From Oxalobacteraceae bacterium AB_14 (lineage in GTDB: Bacteria; Pseudomonadota; Gammaproteobacteria; Burkholderiales; Burkholderiaceae_D), in the NCBI GenBank assembly GCA_000381565.1, contig KB906724.1:1600766-1664765 (forward strand): a stretch of DNA of 64,000 nt, in the 5' to 3' direction. Under the pieces are notes generated by a model. The model worked only from the letters and a program-made list of their open reading frames with translations, was not told the DNA's origin and made no database searches. Of the stretch, positions 47,555 through 56,766 are shown piece after piece. A program made the position numbers and the translations under genes. How positions within the stretch are numbered: position 1 is the stretch's first letter; every line of letters begins with the position of its first letter.

Positions 47555-50500
47555 TCATGCTTTTTCCACTTTCACCAGGAAGGACTTGAATTCCGGTGTC
47601 TGTGAATTGCCGTCACCAACCGTCGGCGTGAGGGTGTTGATCAGGTAGCCCGGTTTGGTGACTCCCTTGAACCCGAAGTGTATCGGCAGTCCGACCTGGT
47701 GGGTTTTCTTGCCGTCGATGATGAGCGCCTTGATACGCTTGGTCACCACGGCCTTGGCCACGATGTGCCCGCGCCTGGAGCTGACCTTGACGCGGTCGCC
47801 GTGCGCCACGCCGAGCTCCTTGCCCAGTTCCTCGCCGATCTCGACGAATTGCTCCGGCTGGATAATGGCGTTCAGGCGCGCGTGCTTGGTCCAGTAGTGG
47901 AAGTGCTCCGTCAGCCGGTAGCTGGTGGCCACGTGCGGGAACTCCGCCGCCTTGCCCAATTTGGCCCGGTCGTTCGGGAATATGCGGGCGGCCGGATTGC
48001 TGGTCGCGCGCGCATTGGTCGGATGCAGCGGGTTGTGGCCGATCGGCGACTCGAACGGCTCGTAGTGCTCGGGGAAGGGACCCTCGGCCATCGCATCGCG
48101 CGAGAAGAAGCGCGCCACGCCTTCCGCCAGCATGATGAATGGGCCCATGCCGTTTTCCGGCGGCTCGTCGGCCTTGAAGTCGGGGACGTCGGCGCCGGCC
48201 CAGTTGGTGCCGTTCCAGCCCACCAGCTTGCGGGTGGGATCCCACGGCTTGCCTTTCGGGTCGCACGAGGCGCGGTTGTACAGGATGCGGCGGTTTGCCG
48301 GCCAGGCCCACGCCCAGTTCAGCGTCTGGCCGATGCCGCTCGGGTCGGAGTTGTCGCGTCGTCCCATCTGGTTGCCGGCGGCGCTCCAGCAGCCGGCGAA
48401 GATCCAGCAGCCGCAAGCCGTGCTGCCGTCGTCGCGCAACTGCGCGAAGCCGGCCACCTGCTCGTTTTTCTTCAGGATGACCTTCGCCGGGTCCTTCGGA
48501 TCGGTGAGCTCCTTCAGCGCCTTGCCGTTGTACTCCATCGCCAGCTCTTCCGGCGTCGGGCTGTACGGCTTGGCGTAAGGCCAGGTCAGGTTGACGATCG
48601 GATCGGGGAATTTTCCGCCGTCCGCCTGGTAGGCCTTTTTGATGCGCACGAAGATGCCGGACATGATCTCCAGGTCGCTCTTGGTCTGCCCCGGACCGTC
48701 GGCCCCTTGCCAGTGCCATTGCAGCACGCGCGAGGAGCTCACCAGCGAGCCGCGTTCCTCGGCGAAGCAGGTGGTCGGCAGGCGGAACACCTCGGTCTGG
48801 ATCTTGGTCGGATCGACCTGGTGGAACTCGCCGAACGGACGCCAGAACTCCGCCGTCTCCACCGCGAGGGGATCCATCACCACCAGGAACTTCAGCTTGG
48901 ACAAGGCTTCCGTGATCTTCTGCTTGTCCGGCGCCGAGGCCAGGATGTTGAAGCCCTGGCAGATGTAGCCGTTCATCTTCCCTTGATGCATAAGCTCGAA
49001 GGCCTGCATCATGTCGTAGGGCTTGTCCAGCTTGGGCAGGTAGTGGTAGCCGAACTGGTTGTTCTCGTTGGCCGCGTCGCCCCACCAGCATTTCATCAAG
49101 CTGACATGGAATTTCTTGTAGTTGCTCCAGTAGCTTAACTGGCCCGGACGCAGCGGCTTGAGGGCGCGTTTGGCGATATAGGCGTCGAAGTCCTGTTCCG
49201 CCTCGCCGGCCAGCGTCATGTAGCCCGGCAGAAGGTTGGAGAGCAGTCCGAGGTCGGTCAGGCCCTGGATGTTGGAATGGCCGCGCAGCGCGTTCATGCC
49301 GCCGCCGGCGATGCCGATGTTCCCCAGCAGCAGCTGCATCATGGCGCCGGTGCGCAGCGTTTCGGCGCCGGTGGAGTGCTGGGTCCAGCCCAGCGCATAC
49401 AGGATGGTCGCTGCGCGGCCAGGAACGGCGGTCGATGCCAGCATTTCTGCGACTTTGAGGAACTTCTCCGGCGGCACGCCGCAGGCCTTTTCCACCATCG
49501 CCGGCGTGTAGCGCGCGTAGTGCTTCTTCATCAGCTGGTACACGCAGCGCGGGTGTTCGAGCGTGGCGTCGATCCTGGCGAAACCGTCGTCGCCCATCTC
49601 GTAGTTCCAGCTGCTCTTGTCGGTGTACTTGCCGGCCTTTTCGTCCCAGCCCGAATACAGGCCGTCGTTGAAGGCGAAGTCCTCGCGGACGATGAAGGGC
49701 ATGTCCGTGTAGTTGCGGACGTACTCGTGCTGTATCTTGTCGTTCGTGAGCAGGTAGTTGATGATCCCGCCGAGGAAGACGATGTCCGCGCCGGTGCGGG
49801 TAGGGACGTAGTAGTCCGCCACCGAAGCGGTACGGGTAAAGCGCGGATCGACCACGATCAACTTGGCGCCGCGATGTGCCTTCGCTTCCGTGACCCATTT
49901 AAAGCCGCAAGGGTGTGCTTCTGCCGCGTTACCGCCCATGACCAGGATGACATCGGCGTTCTTGATGTCCACCCAGTGATTCGTCATCGCACCACGTCCA
50001 AATGTCGAGGCAAGACCTGCCACCGTCGGACCGTGTCATACGCGTGCTTGATTGTCGAATGCCAGCATGCCCAGACTGCGCATGGTTTTATGGGTCAGGT
50101 AGCCTACTTCGTTGGTGCTGGCCGACGCGCACAGCATGCCGGTGGTGGTCCAGCGGTTGACGGTCTTGCCGTCCGCCGTCTTGTCGATGAAATTGGCGTC
50201 ACGATCGGCCTTCATCAACTTGGCGATGCGGGTCAGCGCGTCGTCCCAGGACATCTTGCTCCACTCGGTGGCGCCGGGCGCGCGGTACTCTGGCACCAGC
50301 AGGCGGTTTTCGGAGTGGATGAAATCGATCAGGCTCGCGCCTTTGGGGCACAGCGTGCCGCGGTTGACCGGGTGGTCGGCGTCGCCCTCGATGTGGATGA
50401 TGCTGGCCTTGGCGTTCTTGGCGCCGTCGCCCAGGCCGTACATCAGGATGCCGCAGCCTACGGAGCAGTAGGGGCAGGTGTTGCGGGTTTCGGTGCTGCG

Positions 50501-50626
50501 CGCCAGCTTGTACTGCCGGACTTCGGCCAGGGCCGATGCCGGCGCGAAGCCGAGGAGCGCGATGCTCGAACCCGCGATGGTCGCGCCAGTCACCCGAAGG
50601 AACTGACGCCTCGTCATCTGATTCAT
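47555..50626 (-). CDS. fdnG: formate dehydrogenase alpha subunit, selenocysteine-containing
   Basis: A 1023-residue Mo/W-bis-MGD enzyme oxidising formate to CO2, probably in the periplasm. The N-terminus has a Tat signal ([17 protein letters not shown]), then the [4Fe-4S] group CPYCSVGCG with CPKG. Codon 197 is TGA (50036-50038) in the context ARV-U-HGPTVAG, the exact place of selenocysteine in FdnG/FdoG. The frame continues uninterrupted for 826 codons afterwards, which rules out a simple nonsense mutation. SelA, SelB and tRNA-Sec are encoded just downstream. fdnG and fdoG cannot be told apart from sequence alone. Confidence 0.96.
49995..50038 (-). promoter_or_regulatory. SECIS element directly after the Sec UGA of fdnG
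   Basis: The RNA downstream of UGA reads ACACGGUCCGACGGUGGCAG then GUCUUGCCUCGACA. GGCA and UGCC can close an apical hairpin around a GGUC-containing loop, the feature SelB recognises in enterobacterial fdhF/fdnG. The location, immediately 3' of the UGA, is as required in bacteria. Confidence 0.75.
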
Positions 50627-50739
50627 GGGGTAAGCCTCTCATAATATGAAAAGACCTACCAAGTCTATCACTATAAAAACGACAGTCTCGCAACGAATTG
50701 AATCGGATGTTGTGTTTTCGGCAGCTGCTGGCCTTTTGG

Positions 50740-50768
50740 GATGGTGTAAATGACAAATTTACATCATC
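50740..50768. promoter_or_regulatory. inverted repeat TGTAAAT-N5-ATTTACA
   Basis: Perfect 7-base arms TGTAAAT and ATTTACA around GACAA, extended on both sides by GATGG/ATCATC. It lies 2 bases after the phosphatase stop and about 115-145 bases upstream of fdnG. It may be an operator for the formate dehydrogenase operon or a weak terminator of the phosphatase gene; there is no T tract. Confidence 0.45.
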
Positions 50769-50769
50769 G

Positions 50770-52311
50770 TCACTTCGGCATATAGCAGGCGCGCAGGGCG
50801 GCGTAGTCGTAGTAGTGGCTGGCCGGGGCGATCTTCGCGCGGTCGCAGCCGCGCTTGAAGTCCGCTTCCTTCTCGTTGTACAGCATGCGGACCAGCGTGC
50901 GGCCCTGGTCATTGGTGTAGACATCCCACTGGATATTGGCCGCCATCGGCGCGACCGCGTGACCGCGCCAGCTGCTGTTACTGTAACTGTACGACACTGC
51001 GCGTGGCAGCTGTTCGGACATGCCGGACAGGCCGAGGATGGCCGCCATCGGGATGACGATTTCGGCGTGGGCGAAGCGCAGCTTGGCGGCATGCGACAGA
51101 TCGCCCCTGGCGATGGCGTCCACCTCGCCGAAGAAATCGTTCAGCAGCGTTTGCGCCATGCGGTAGTTGACGTCGCCGTTCTCGCTGATGCCGGGACCCT
51201 TGCTGTAGAAGGCGATGGCGTCCTCGGTGGCGGCGAACACCGCCGCCTGCTGCGCCGGCATGTAGCGGGTGAAGTCGGCTTTCAGCTCGGCCTTCATGTC
51301 GGCCGCCGCCGCGTACTGTTCGTAGAGCGCCTGTGCGGCATCGACGGAGGATTTGATGTCGGTGTCGCCATCGCCGGTCAGCTTGTTGGTGAACTGCTGG
51401 TCCGCGCTGGTGTAGCTGTAGGTGCCGGTATTGGCGGCGCTGTAGCGGCCCTGATCCAATCCTTCGACAAACGCCGGCGTGAACAGGCGCCCCAGTACCG
51501 CCTTGGCGGCAGCCGCCACTTGCGGCTGCACCAGAACGGCGGCTTCACGCGCGCGCAGTTCGTCGCTCTTGGCCCAGGCCTGGTATTCCTGGCTGGCCAG
51601 GTAGGTGGCACGCAGCGGATCGCTGTCGTCGGCCACCAGGTCCTGTTTCGCGCTCAGTTTGTGGAAGTAGAGCAGGAAGCGGTCGGTGCCCGCCGGGCGG
51701 CCGTCGTGATTCGTTTTGGCGCGCGGCGCCAACGATGGCGGGCGCACGATCAGCGCCTGCAGATTGGGCTGCTGCGCGAGCAGCGATCCGGCGAAGTAGT
51801 CGCCGCTGTCGACGGCGCGGTCCTTGCCTGAAGTGAGCAACAGGATCTGGCGAGGCTCTGCGCCGGCGGCTGCGCTGCGGAACAGTTGCGGCAAGCGTTG
51901 GTACATGCGCTCGGCGAGCTGCTTGTGCTCCGTCACACCCTGCATGGTCTCGTTGCCGTAGCCCGGCTTGGTGATGCCGGCCACGCCGTAGCCCAGCAAG
52001 GCGTTGGCCCTCATCATTTGCAGCAGGTCGTCGCCGAGATGGGCGCCCAGCGGCGTCAAGGCTTTCTCCTTGCTGGCCAACTGCCACAGCTTGTAGAGCG
52101 CCAGGTCGGTCTTCATGCTGCTCAAGCCGCGCGACCCATGCCGCGCCAGCAGCTGGGTGTAGACCGCACTGTAGCCCTGCGGCGGTGCTTCGTAGCTGGC
52201 GCCGGCCTGCTGCGGTTGATACGGCGTCTTGGTTTGATAAAACTGCTCGCCGACGGCGTTCAACATCAACAGGGACAGCGCGGCGCCTGCCGCAAGGCGT
52301 GGTGGTTTCAT
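50770..52311 (-). CDS. histidine phosphatase, MINPP/phytase-like
   Basis: A 513-residue exported histidine acid phosphatase. The catalytic site is LLARHGSRG (R57-H58-G59-S60-R61). The proton-donor motif late in the chain is HAE (RFAHAEIVIP), which marks multiple inositol-polyphosphate phosphatases; classical phytases and acid phosphatases have HD. It has an N-terminal hydrophobic signal (LAAGAALSLLMLNAVG). The gene is 3 bases after the TonB-dependent receptor gene, so both are made together, which suggests degradation of inositol phosphates and uptake of released metal or substrate. Confidence 0.82.
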   Translation of the reverse strand: MKPPRLAAGAALSLLMLNAVGEQFYQTKTPYQPQQAGASYEAPPQGYSAVYTQLLARHGSRGLSSMKTDLALYKLWQLASKEKALTPLGAHLGDDLLQMMRANALLGYGVAGITKPGYGNETMQGVTEHKQLAERMYQRLPQLFRSAAAGAEPRQILLLTSGKDRAVDSGDYFAGSLLAQQPNLQALIVRPPSLAPRAKTNHDGRPAGTDRFLLYFHKLSAKQDLVADDSDPLRATYLASQEYQAWAKSDELRAREAAVLVQPQVAAAAKAVLGRLFTPAFVEGLDQGRYSAANTGTYSYTSADQQFTNKLTGDGDTDIKSSVDAAQALYEQYAAAADMKAELKADFTRYMPAQQAAVFAATEDAIAFYSKGPGISENGDVNYRMAQTLLNDFFGEVDAIARGDLSHAAKLRFAHAEIVIPMAAILGLSGMSEQLPRAVSYSYSNSSWRGHAVAPMAANIQWDVYTNDQGRTLVRMLYNEKEADFKRGCDRAKIAPASHYYDYAALRACYMPK

Positions 52312-52314
52312 GGC

Positions 52315-54426
52315 TTAGAAGTCTACGCGAACATTCACGCTGGCGGTACGGGGCGAGCCGACGTTCAGGTAGTTCTCCTGGTAGTAGGTCCAGTATTTGC
52401 GGTTGGCGATGTTCGAGATGTTGGCCCGCACGCTGACCATCTTGCCGAAGTAGCGGTGACGGTAGTTGAAGCCCGCATCGAACAGCGTGTAGGCCGGCAG
52501 CGTGTTGACGTTGACCGCATCCATCGGAAGCTCGCCCAGGTACTGGGTGCCGGCATGCAGCGCCAGGCCTGGCAGCACGTCGCGCCAGGTCGCCTGCACC
52601 GAAGCCTGGCGGCGCGGGGCGCCGACGGCGCGTTTGCCGCTGTAGCCTGCGGCGGCGTTTTCCAGCGTCGCATCGAGCAGCATCAGGCCACCTTCGATCG
52701 ACAGGTTCTTGGTGGCCTGCACCACAGTGTTGAATTCCACGCCCTGGTATTTGGTCTCGCCGTCGGCCACGAAGATGTTGCCGGCGTTGGTGTACTGTGC
52801 GCCGCGCTTGATGTGGAACAGCGCCGCGCTGGCGTTCCAGAAGCTGCGCTCCGTCTTGATGCCGACTTCGGCCTGCTTGCTCTTGAGCGGGGCGAAGGTC
52901 TGGTTGGCGTTGACGGTGGACGTCGGTGCGCTGGAAGCCTGCTCCATCGCCTCGACGTAGCTGCCGTAGACGGTGGTGCCGGCGGCCGGCTTGTACATCA
53001 GCGCCACGGTCGGCGTGGTGCGCTGCGCCGGGTAGTTGGCGACGACGGCGCCCTTGGTGGAATAGGCGTTGTCGTCGTAGCGGGTGTAGCGGGCGCCGGC
53101 CAGCACCGACCAGTTGTCGGTCAGCTTGACGGTGTCGCTGGCGAAGACCGCTTCCTGGCGGGTCGCTTCGTCGCGGTAAGTGCCGCCGCTCCAGTTGATG
53201 CCGCCGACGTTGATGATGGTCGGCGCATACAGGTTGCCGGTGCCCATATAGGTTTTCGGCGTCACCGCGGAGGAGGTCGACGACAGGTTCTGCGAGGTCA
53301 CGCCGGCGACAATTTCGTGCGCCAGGCCGAAGGCGTTGACCTTGCCTTCAAAGCTGGCCTGCGCCTGGTCGAAGTGGTAGCCATGCAGCTCGGAGGTGAC
53401 GCGGTCCTTGTACTCGCCCTTGTTGCTGGTGATGTAGTACTGGTCCTTCTTGTAGACGCGGGTCGAGTTCGAGGTGCGGTACGACAGTTCCGCCATCCAT
53501 TCAGGGCTCAGGCGATATTCCAGGCCGACGGTGGACAGTGCGAATTCGACGTCGCTGCCGGCGCCGATGCTGTTCAATTTACTGTCGCCGGCGATCGGCT
53601 TCGGCACCACGTACAAGGGCGAGATCACCACATCGGTGCCGCCCACGCTTTTGCGGCGCTGGTAGATCGCATCGTAGGTGATCGCCATGTCGTTGTTGAC
53701 GCGCCATTCCAGGTTGATGCCCGCAGCGTTACGCTTGATGGAGCCGCTTTCTTCCTGTACGCCGCCGTCTTCGTGCAACAGGTTCAGACGGTAGCCGAAG
53801 CCGCCTTCGTCGCCCAGTCGGCCGCCGGTGTCGATATGTTCCTTGATTGCGCCGCCTTCCTGGTAGCCCAGCGCCGCGCTGAAGCTCTTGTCGGTGGTGG
53901 GGCGCTTGCTGACGTAGTTGACGATGCCGCCCGGCGAACCGAAGCCGTACATAAAGCCGGTCAGGCCCTTCAGCACTTCCACGCTCTCGAACATCTCCAG
54001 CGGCATTTCGGTGCCGCGGTTGACATTGGCCAGGCCGTTGACTTTGTAGCCGTTCAGGTCATCGAGGCGCAGGCCACGCATCTGGATGGTGGCCGGGTGG
54101 GTGCTGATCGGTGGGCTGATGGCGGTGACCGAGGCGTCGTACTTCAGCACTTCGGAGATGCTGGTGGCCAGGCGGTCTTCGATTTCGTCGCTGCTGACGG
54201 CCTTGGTGGAGAAGGGCGTATCGAGTTCGGACTTGCGTCCCAGTGCACCGCCGCTGACGCTGTCACCCAGTTTTTTCTTTTCCACCGTCGCCTTGATGAC
54301 GACCTTGGACAGCGCGCCTTCGCCGCTGTCTTCTGTGGCGAACGCCGCGCCGTGCAGCGCGCACAGGCCGGCGGCCGCGAGGGCCAGGTGCAAACGGGAT
54401 TTGGCGAAGATGGTAGTCGGGTGCAT
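52315..54426 (-). CDS. TonB-dependent outer-membrane receptor (siderophore type)
   Basis: A 703-residue receptor. After the signal (LALAAAGLCALHGAAFA) residues about 60-170 form the plug (LDTPFSTKAVSSDEIEDR, ATIQMRGLRLDD, VEVLKGLTGFMYGFGSPGG, VNYVSKRP). The 22-strand barrel follows and ends in VNVRVDF with a terminal Phe. The plug motifs match ferric-siderophore receptors, but its partner is a MINPP-like phosphatase, so a metal-phytate complex or an inositol phosphate is a possible ligand. First gene of a two-gene minus-strand operon. Confidence 0.88.
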   Translation of the reverse strand: MHPTTIFAKSRLHLALAAAGLCALHGAAFATEDSGEGALSKVVIKATVEKKKLGDSVSGGALGRKSELDTPFSTKAVSSDEIEDRLATSISEVLKYDASVTAISPPISTHPATIQMRGLRLDDLNGYKVNGLANVNRGTEMPLEMFESVEVLKGLTGFMYGFGSPGGIVNYVSKRPTTDKSFSAALGYQEGGAIKEHIDTGGRLGDEGGFGYRLNLLHEDGGVQEESGSIKRNAAGINLEWRVNNDMAITYDAIYQRRKSVGGTDVVISPLYVVPKPIAGDSKLNSIGAGSDVEFALSTVGLEYRLSPEWMAELSYRTSNSTRVYKKDQYYITSNKGEYKDRVTSELHGYHFDQAQASFEGKVNAFGLAHEIVAGVTSQNLSSTSSAVTPKTYMGTGNLYAPTIINVGGINWSGGTYRDEATRQEAVFASDTVKLTDNWSVLAGARYTRYDDNAYSTKGAVVANYPAQRTTPTVALMYKPAAGTTVYGSYVEAMEQASSAPTSTVNANQTFAPLKSKQAEVGIKTERSFWNASAALFHIKRGAQYTNAGNIFVADGETKYQGVEFNTVVQATKNLSIEGGLMLLDATLENAAAGYSGKRAVGAPRRQASVQATWRDVLPGLALHAGTQYLGELPMDAVNVNTLPAYTLFDAGFNYRHRYFGKMVSVRANISNIANRKYWTYYQENYLNVGSPRTASVNVRVDF

Positions 54427-54512
54427 GAGAACCTAAAGAAGAGGGATGATATAAAACCCGCAATCTTATCGGTGTTGTATGACAACCGTATGACGGTCCC
54501 CATGCTAAATTC

Positions 54513-55421
54513 TTACGGCAGCAGCGCCTCGATCTGCGCCAGCGACGGTGGCGACGCACCAGCAGCGAGGCAGGCGGCTGCGCCGGCAGCCACGGCAAAC
54601 TGCAGATGCTGTATTGGCCGGTTTTGCGGGCGATGCATCATGCTCCACGCCAGCGCCGCGATGCTGGCGTCGCCGGCGCCGACGGTGTCGACCACGACGA
54701 TCGGCGGTGCGGGCAGGTGCCACGCCTGGTCGCCGACGTGCAGCGATGCGCCGGCTCCGCCCTTGGTGTACAGCCAGGTGGCGGTGGGATTCCAGCTGCG
54801 CAGCGTGGCAAAGGCGGCCTCGATATCGGTGGTGCGGAACAGGCCTTCCAGATCTTCTTCCGACACCTTGATGACGTCCGCCAGCTCAGTCATGCGGCGC
54901 AGCGTGGCGTCGTAGCGCTGGTCCATCAGCAGGCGGAAGTTCGGGTCATAGCTGACGCGCACACCTTCCTGTTTCAGCTGCGCGGCCAGCGCCACCAGCT
55001 TGTCCGCCAAGGGTTGACGCGCCAGGCTTATGCCGCCGAAGTGCGCCCATTTGCAGTGCGCGCGCCAGCCATCCGGCAGCGCCGCCGCGTCGAACTGCAA
55101 ATCGGCGCTGTCGTCGCCGACGAAGAAGTAGGCCGGCGGATCGGTGCGGTGCACGATCGCCAGCAGCGGCGATTTGTCGCTACGTTGAAGGAAGCGCAGG
55201 TCGAGCCGCGCGGCCTCGCTGGCCTGCCACAGCGCGTCGCCGAAAACGTCGCGGCTGATGGCGCCAGCGAAAGCGGTCGGCACGTCCAGCCTGGACATGG
55301 TGCGCGCCACGTTCCAGGTCGAACCGCCCACCTGGCTAAACCAATGCTGCTGTTGCGGGTCCTGCACGATCATGTCGGTCAGCGCTTCGCCTGCCGCCAC
55401 GAATACCGGAAAGGCCGTCAT
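54513..55421 (-). CDS. PfkB-family carbohydrate kinase, probably fructokinase
   Basis: A 302-residue ribokinase-fold sugar kinase. The N-terminal signature is around QVGGSTWNVARTMSRL. The ATP/anion-hole motif DTVGAGDASIAAL near residue 250 contains the catalytic Asp, with Val and Ser in place of the commoner Thr and Phe. It lies 2 bases after the AGE isomerase, which can turn mannose into fructose, so phosphorylation of fructose is the likely role. I used ATG 55421; the longer frame to 55892 lies inside the upstream gene. Confidence 0.85.
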   Translation of the reverse strand: MTAFPVFVAAGEALTDMIVQDPQQQHWFSQVGGSTWNVARTMSRLDVPTAFAGAISRDVFGDALWQASEAARLDLRFLQRSDKSPLLAIVHRTDPPAYFFVGDDSADLQFDAAALPDGWRAHCKWAHFGGISLARQPLADKLVALAAQLKQEGVRVSYDPNFRLLMDQRYDATLRRMTELADVIKVSEEDLEGLFRTTDIEAAFATLRSWNPTATWLYTKGGAGASLHVGDQAWHLPAPPIVVVDTVGAGDASIAALAWSMMHRPQNRPIQHLQFAVAAGAAACLAAGASPPSLAQIEALLP

Positions 55422-55423
55422 TC

Positions 55424-56632
55424 TCAGTCCTTCAATACGTTGAGCACTTCGTAGCAGGCGCCCATGGTGTGATAGTCCACCTTGCCGGCGGGGCTCTTCT
55501 CGTCGGTCAGCTTGCTGTTGTCCGCGCCGAGGATGCGATACCACGCGCCGTGCCGGTGGTCGACGAAATGCCCCCAGCTGTATGCCCAGATCTTGTCGTA
55601 CCAGGTCCAGTAGCGCGCTTCGCCGGTGCGCGCGGCCAGCAGCGCCGCGGTGGCCAGGCTTTCGGCCTGCACCCAGAAGTATTTGAGATCGTCGCAAATG
55701 CTGCCGTCCGGCGCGAAGCCGTAGTAGATGCCGCCGTGCTCGTGGTCCCAGGCCTTGGCCAGCGCCGCGTCGAACAGCTCGACGGCGCGCGGCAGCAGCC
55801 AGTTGCTGCCGCCTTCCAGCTGTGCGCCGTGGCGCTCCAGCAGCAGCAGCAGCTTGGCCCACTCGGTCAGGTGGCCCGGCTGGTAGCCCCACGGACGGAA
55901 GATGTTGCTCTTGTCGTGGCGGTTGTATTCGGTGTCGACCGACCAGTCGGCGTGGTAGTGCTCCCAGATCAGGTTATCGGACAGCGCGGCCTGGCGTTGC
56001 GTGATGTTGCGGGCCAGTGTTTCGGCGCGCAGCAGGTAGGCGCGTTCGCCGGTCGCCTCGAAGGCGGCGATCAGCGCTTCGCAGGCGTGCATATTGGCGT
56101 TCTGGCCGCGATAGGGCGCCAGGAAAGTCCAGTCGGCGCTGGCTTCGTCGGCGTACAGGCCGTGCGTGGATTGCCAGAAGCGGCGTTCCATCAGGGCGTA
56201 GGTCTCGGCGATCCATACACGTGCCTGGGTCTCGCCGGCCATCAGCGCGTGGCTGTAGGCCAGCAGCACGAAGGCCAGTCCGTAGCAGTGGTTGGTGCCG
56301 TCGCTGACGAGGCCGGCGCCGTTGTTCCAGTCCAGCTGCCACGCGTAGCCGCCGGTGTCGGCGTTGCGGTGCGCCGTGCGCAGGAACTCCAGGCCGTGGC
56401 GCAGGCGCTGCTGGTCGCCCGCTTCGCCGAACTGGCGCCAAGCCATCGCGTGCGTGAAGATGAAGCGCGTGCTGCTGACCAGGTGGCGGGTGTGCGCGTC
56501 GTAGACCGTTCCATCATCCTTGTAGAAGTGATAGAAGCCGCCGCTGGGGTCCACGCAGCGGTCGTCGTAGAAGTGCTTGGTGTGGCGTATGTGGTTCAGC
56601 AGCGTTGCGCGGGATTGAAAATCTGGTACCAT
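55424..56632 (-). CDS. AGE family epimerase/isomerase, probably mannose isomerase
   Basis: A 402-residue (alpha/alpha)6-barrel enzyme. Members are N-acylglucosamine 2-epimerase, cellobiose 2-epimerase and mannose/sulfoquinovose isomerase. Visible family pieces are HTRHLVSSTRFIF, PGHLTEWAKLLLLLER, HEHGGIYYGFAPDG and KYFWVQAESLATAALL. The start at 56632 (MVPDFQSRATLLNHI) is chosen because the frame upstream to 56785 runs into the regulator gene. Gene context (kinase, LacI, mannanase, transporter) favours mannose to fructose. Confidence 0.85.
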   Translation of the reverse strand: MVPDFQSRATLLNHIRHTKHFYDDRCVDPSGGFYHFYKDDGTVYDAHTRHLVSSTRFIFTHAMAWRQFGEAGDQQRLRHGLEFLRTAHRNADTGGYAWQLDWNNGAGLVSDGTNHCYGLAFVLLAYSHALMAGETQARVWIAETYALMERRFWQSTHGLYADEASADWTFLAPYRGQNANMHACEALIAAFEATGERAYLLRAETLARNITQRQAALSDNLIWEHYHADWSVDTEYNRHDKSNIFRPWGYQPGHLTEWAKLLLLLERHGAQLEGGSNWLLPRAVELFDAALAKAWDHEHGGIYYGFAPDGSICDDLKYFWVQAESLATAALLAARTGEARYWTWYDKIWAYSWGHFVDHRHGAWYRILGADNSKLTDEKSPAGKVDYHTMGACYEVLNVLKD

Positions 56633-56766
56633 CGTCAGGTCCGTTTGTGGGTTGAAAAGCAGGCCGCCTTGTAGGGCAGGCACTGTATGTTTTTCAGGCG
56701 CGCAGCAGCCCCCGCATACGATTCCTGCGAACCGTACGCCCTGCGGCAAAGCCTGTTCTGTAAAAA

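Noticed and set aside
50036..50038. TGA in the formate dehydrogenase alpha gene as a nonsense mutation
   Set aside because: Its position, the downstream SECIS hairpin and adjacent selA, selB and selC all point to selenocysteine.
51886..54915. 1009-codon plus-strand ORF opposite the TonB receptor and phosphatase
   Set aside because: The opposite strand encodes clear plug, barrel and phosphatase motifs; this frame is compositional shadow.
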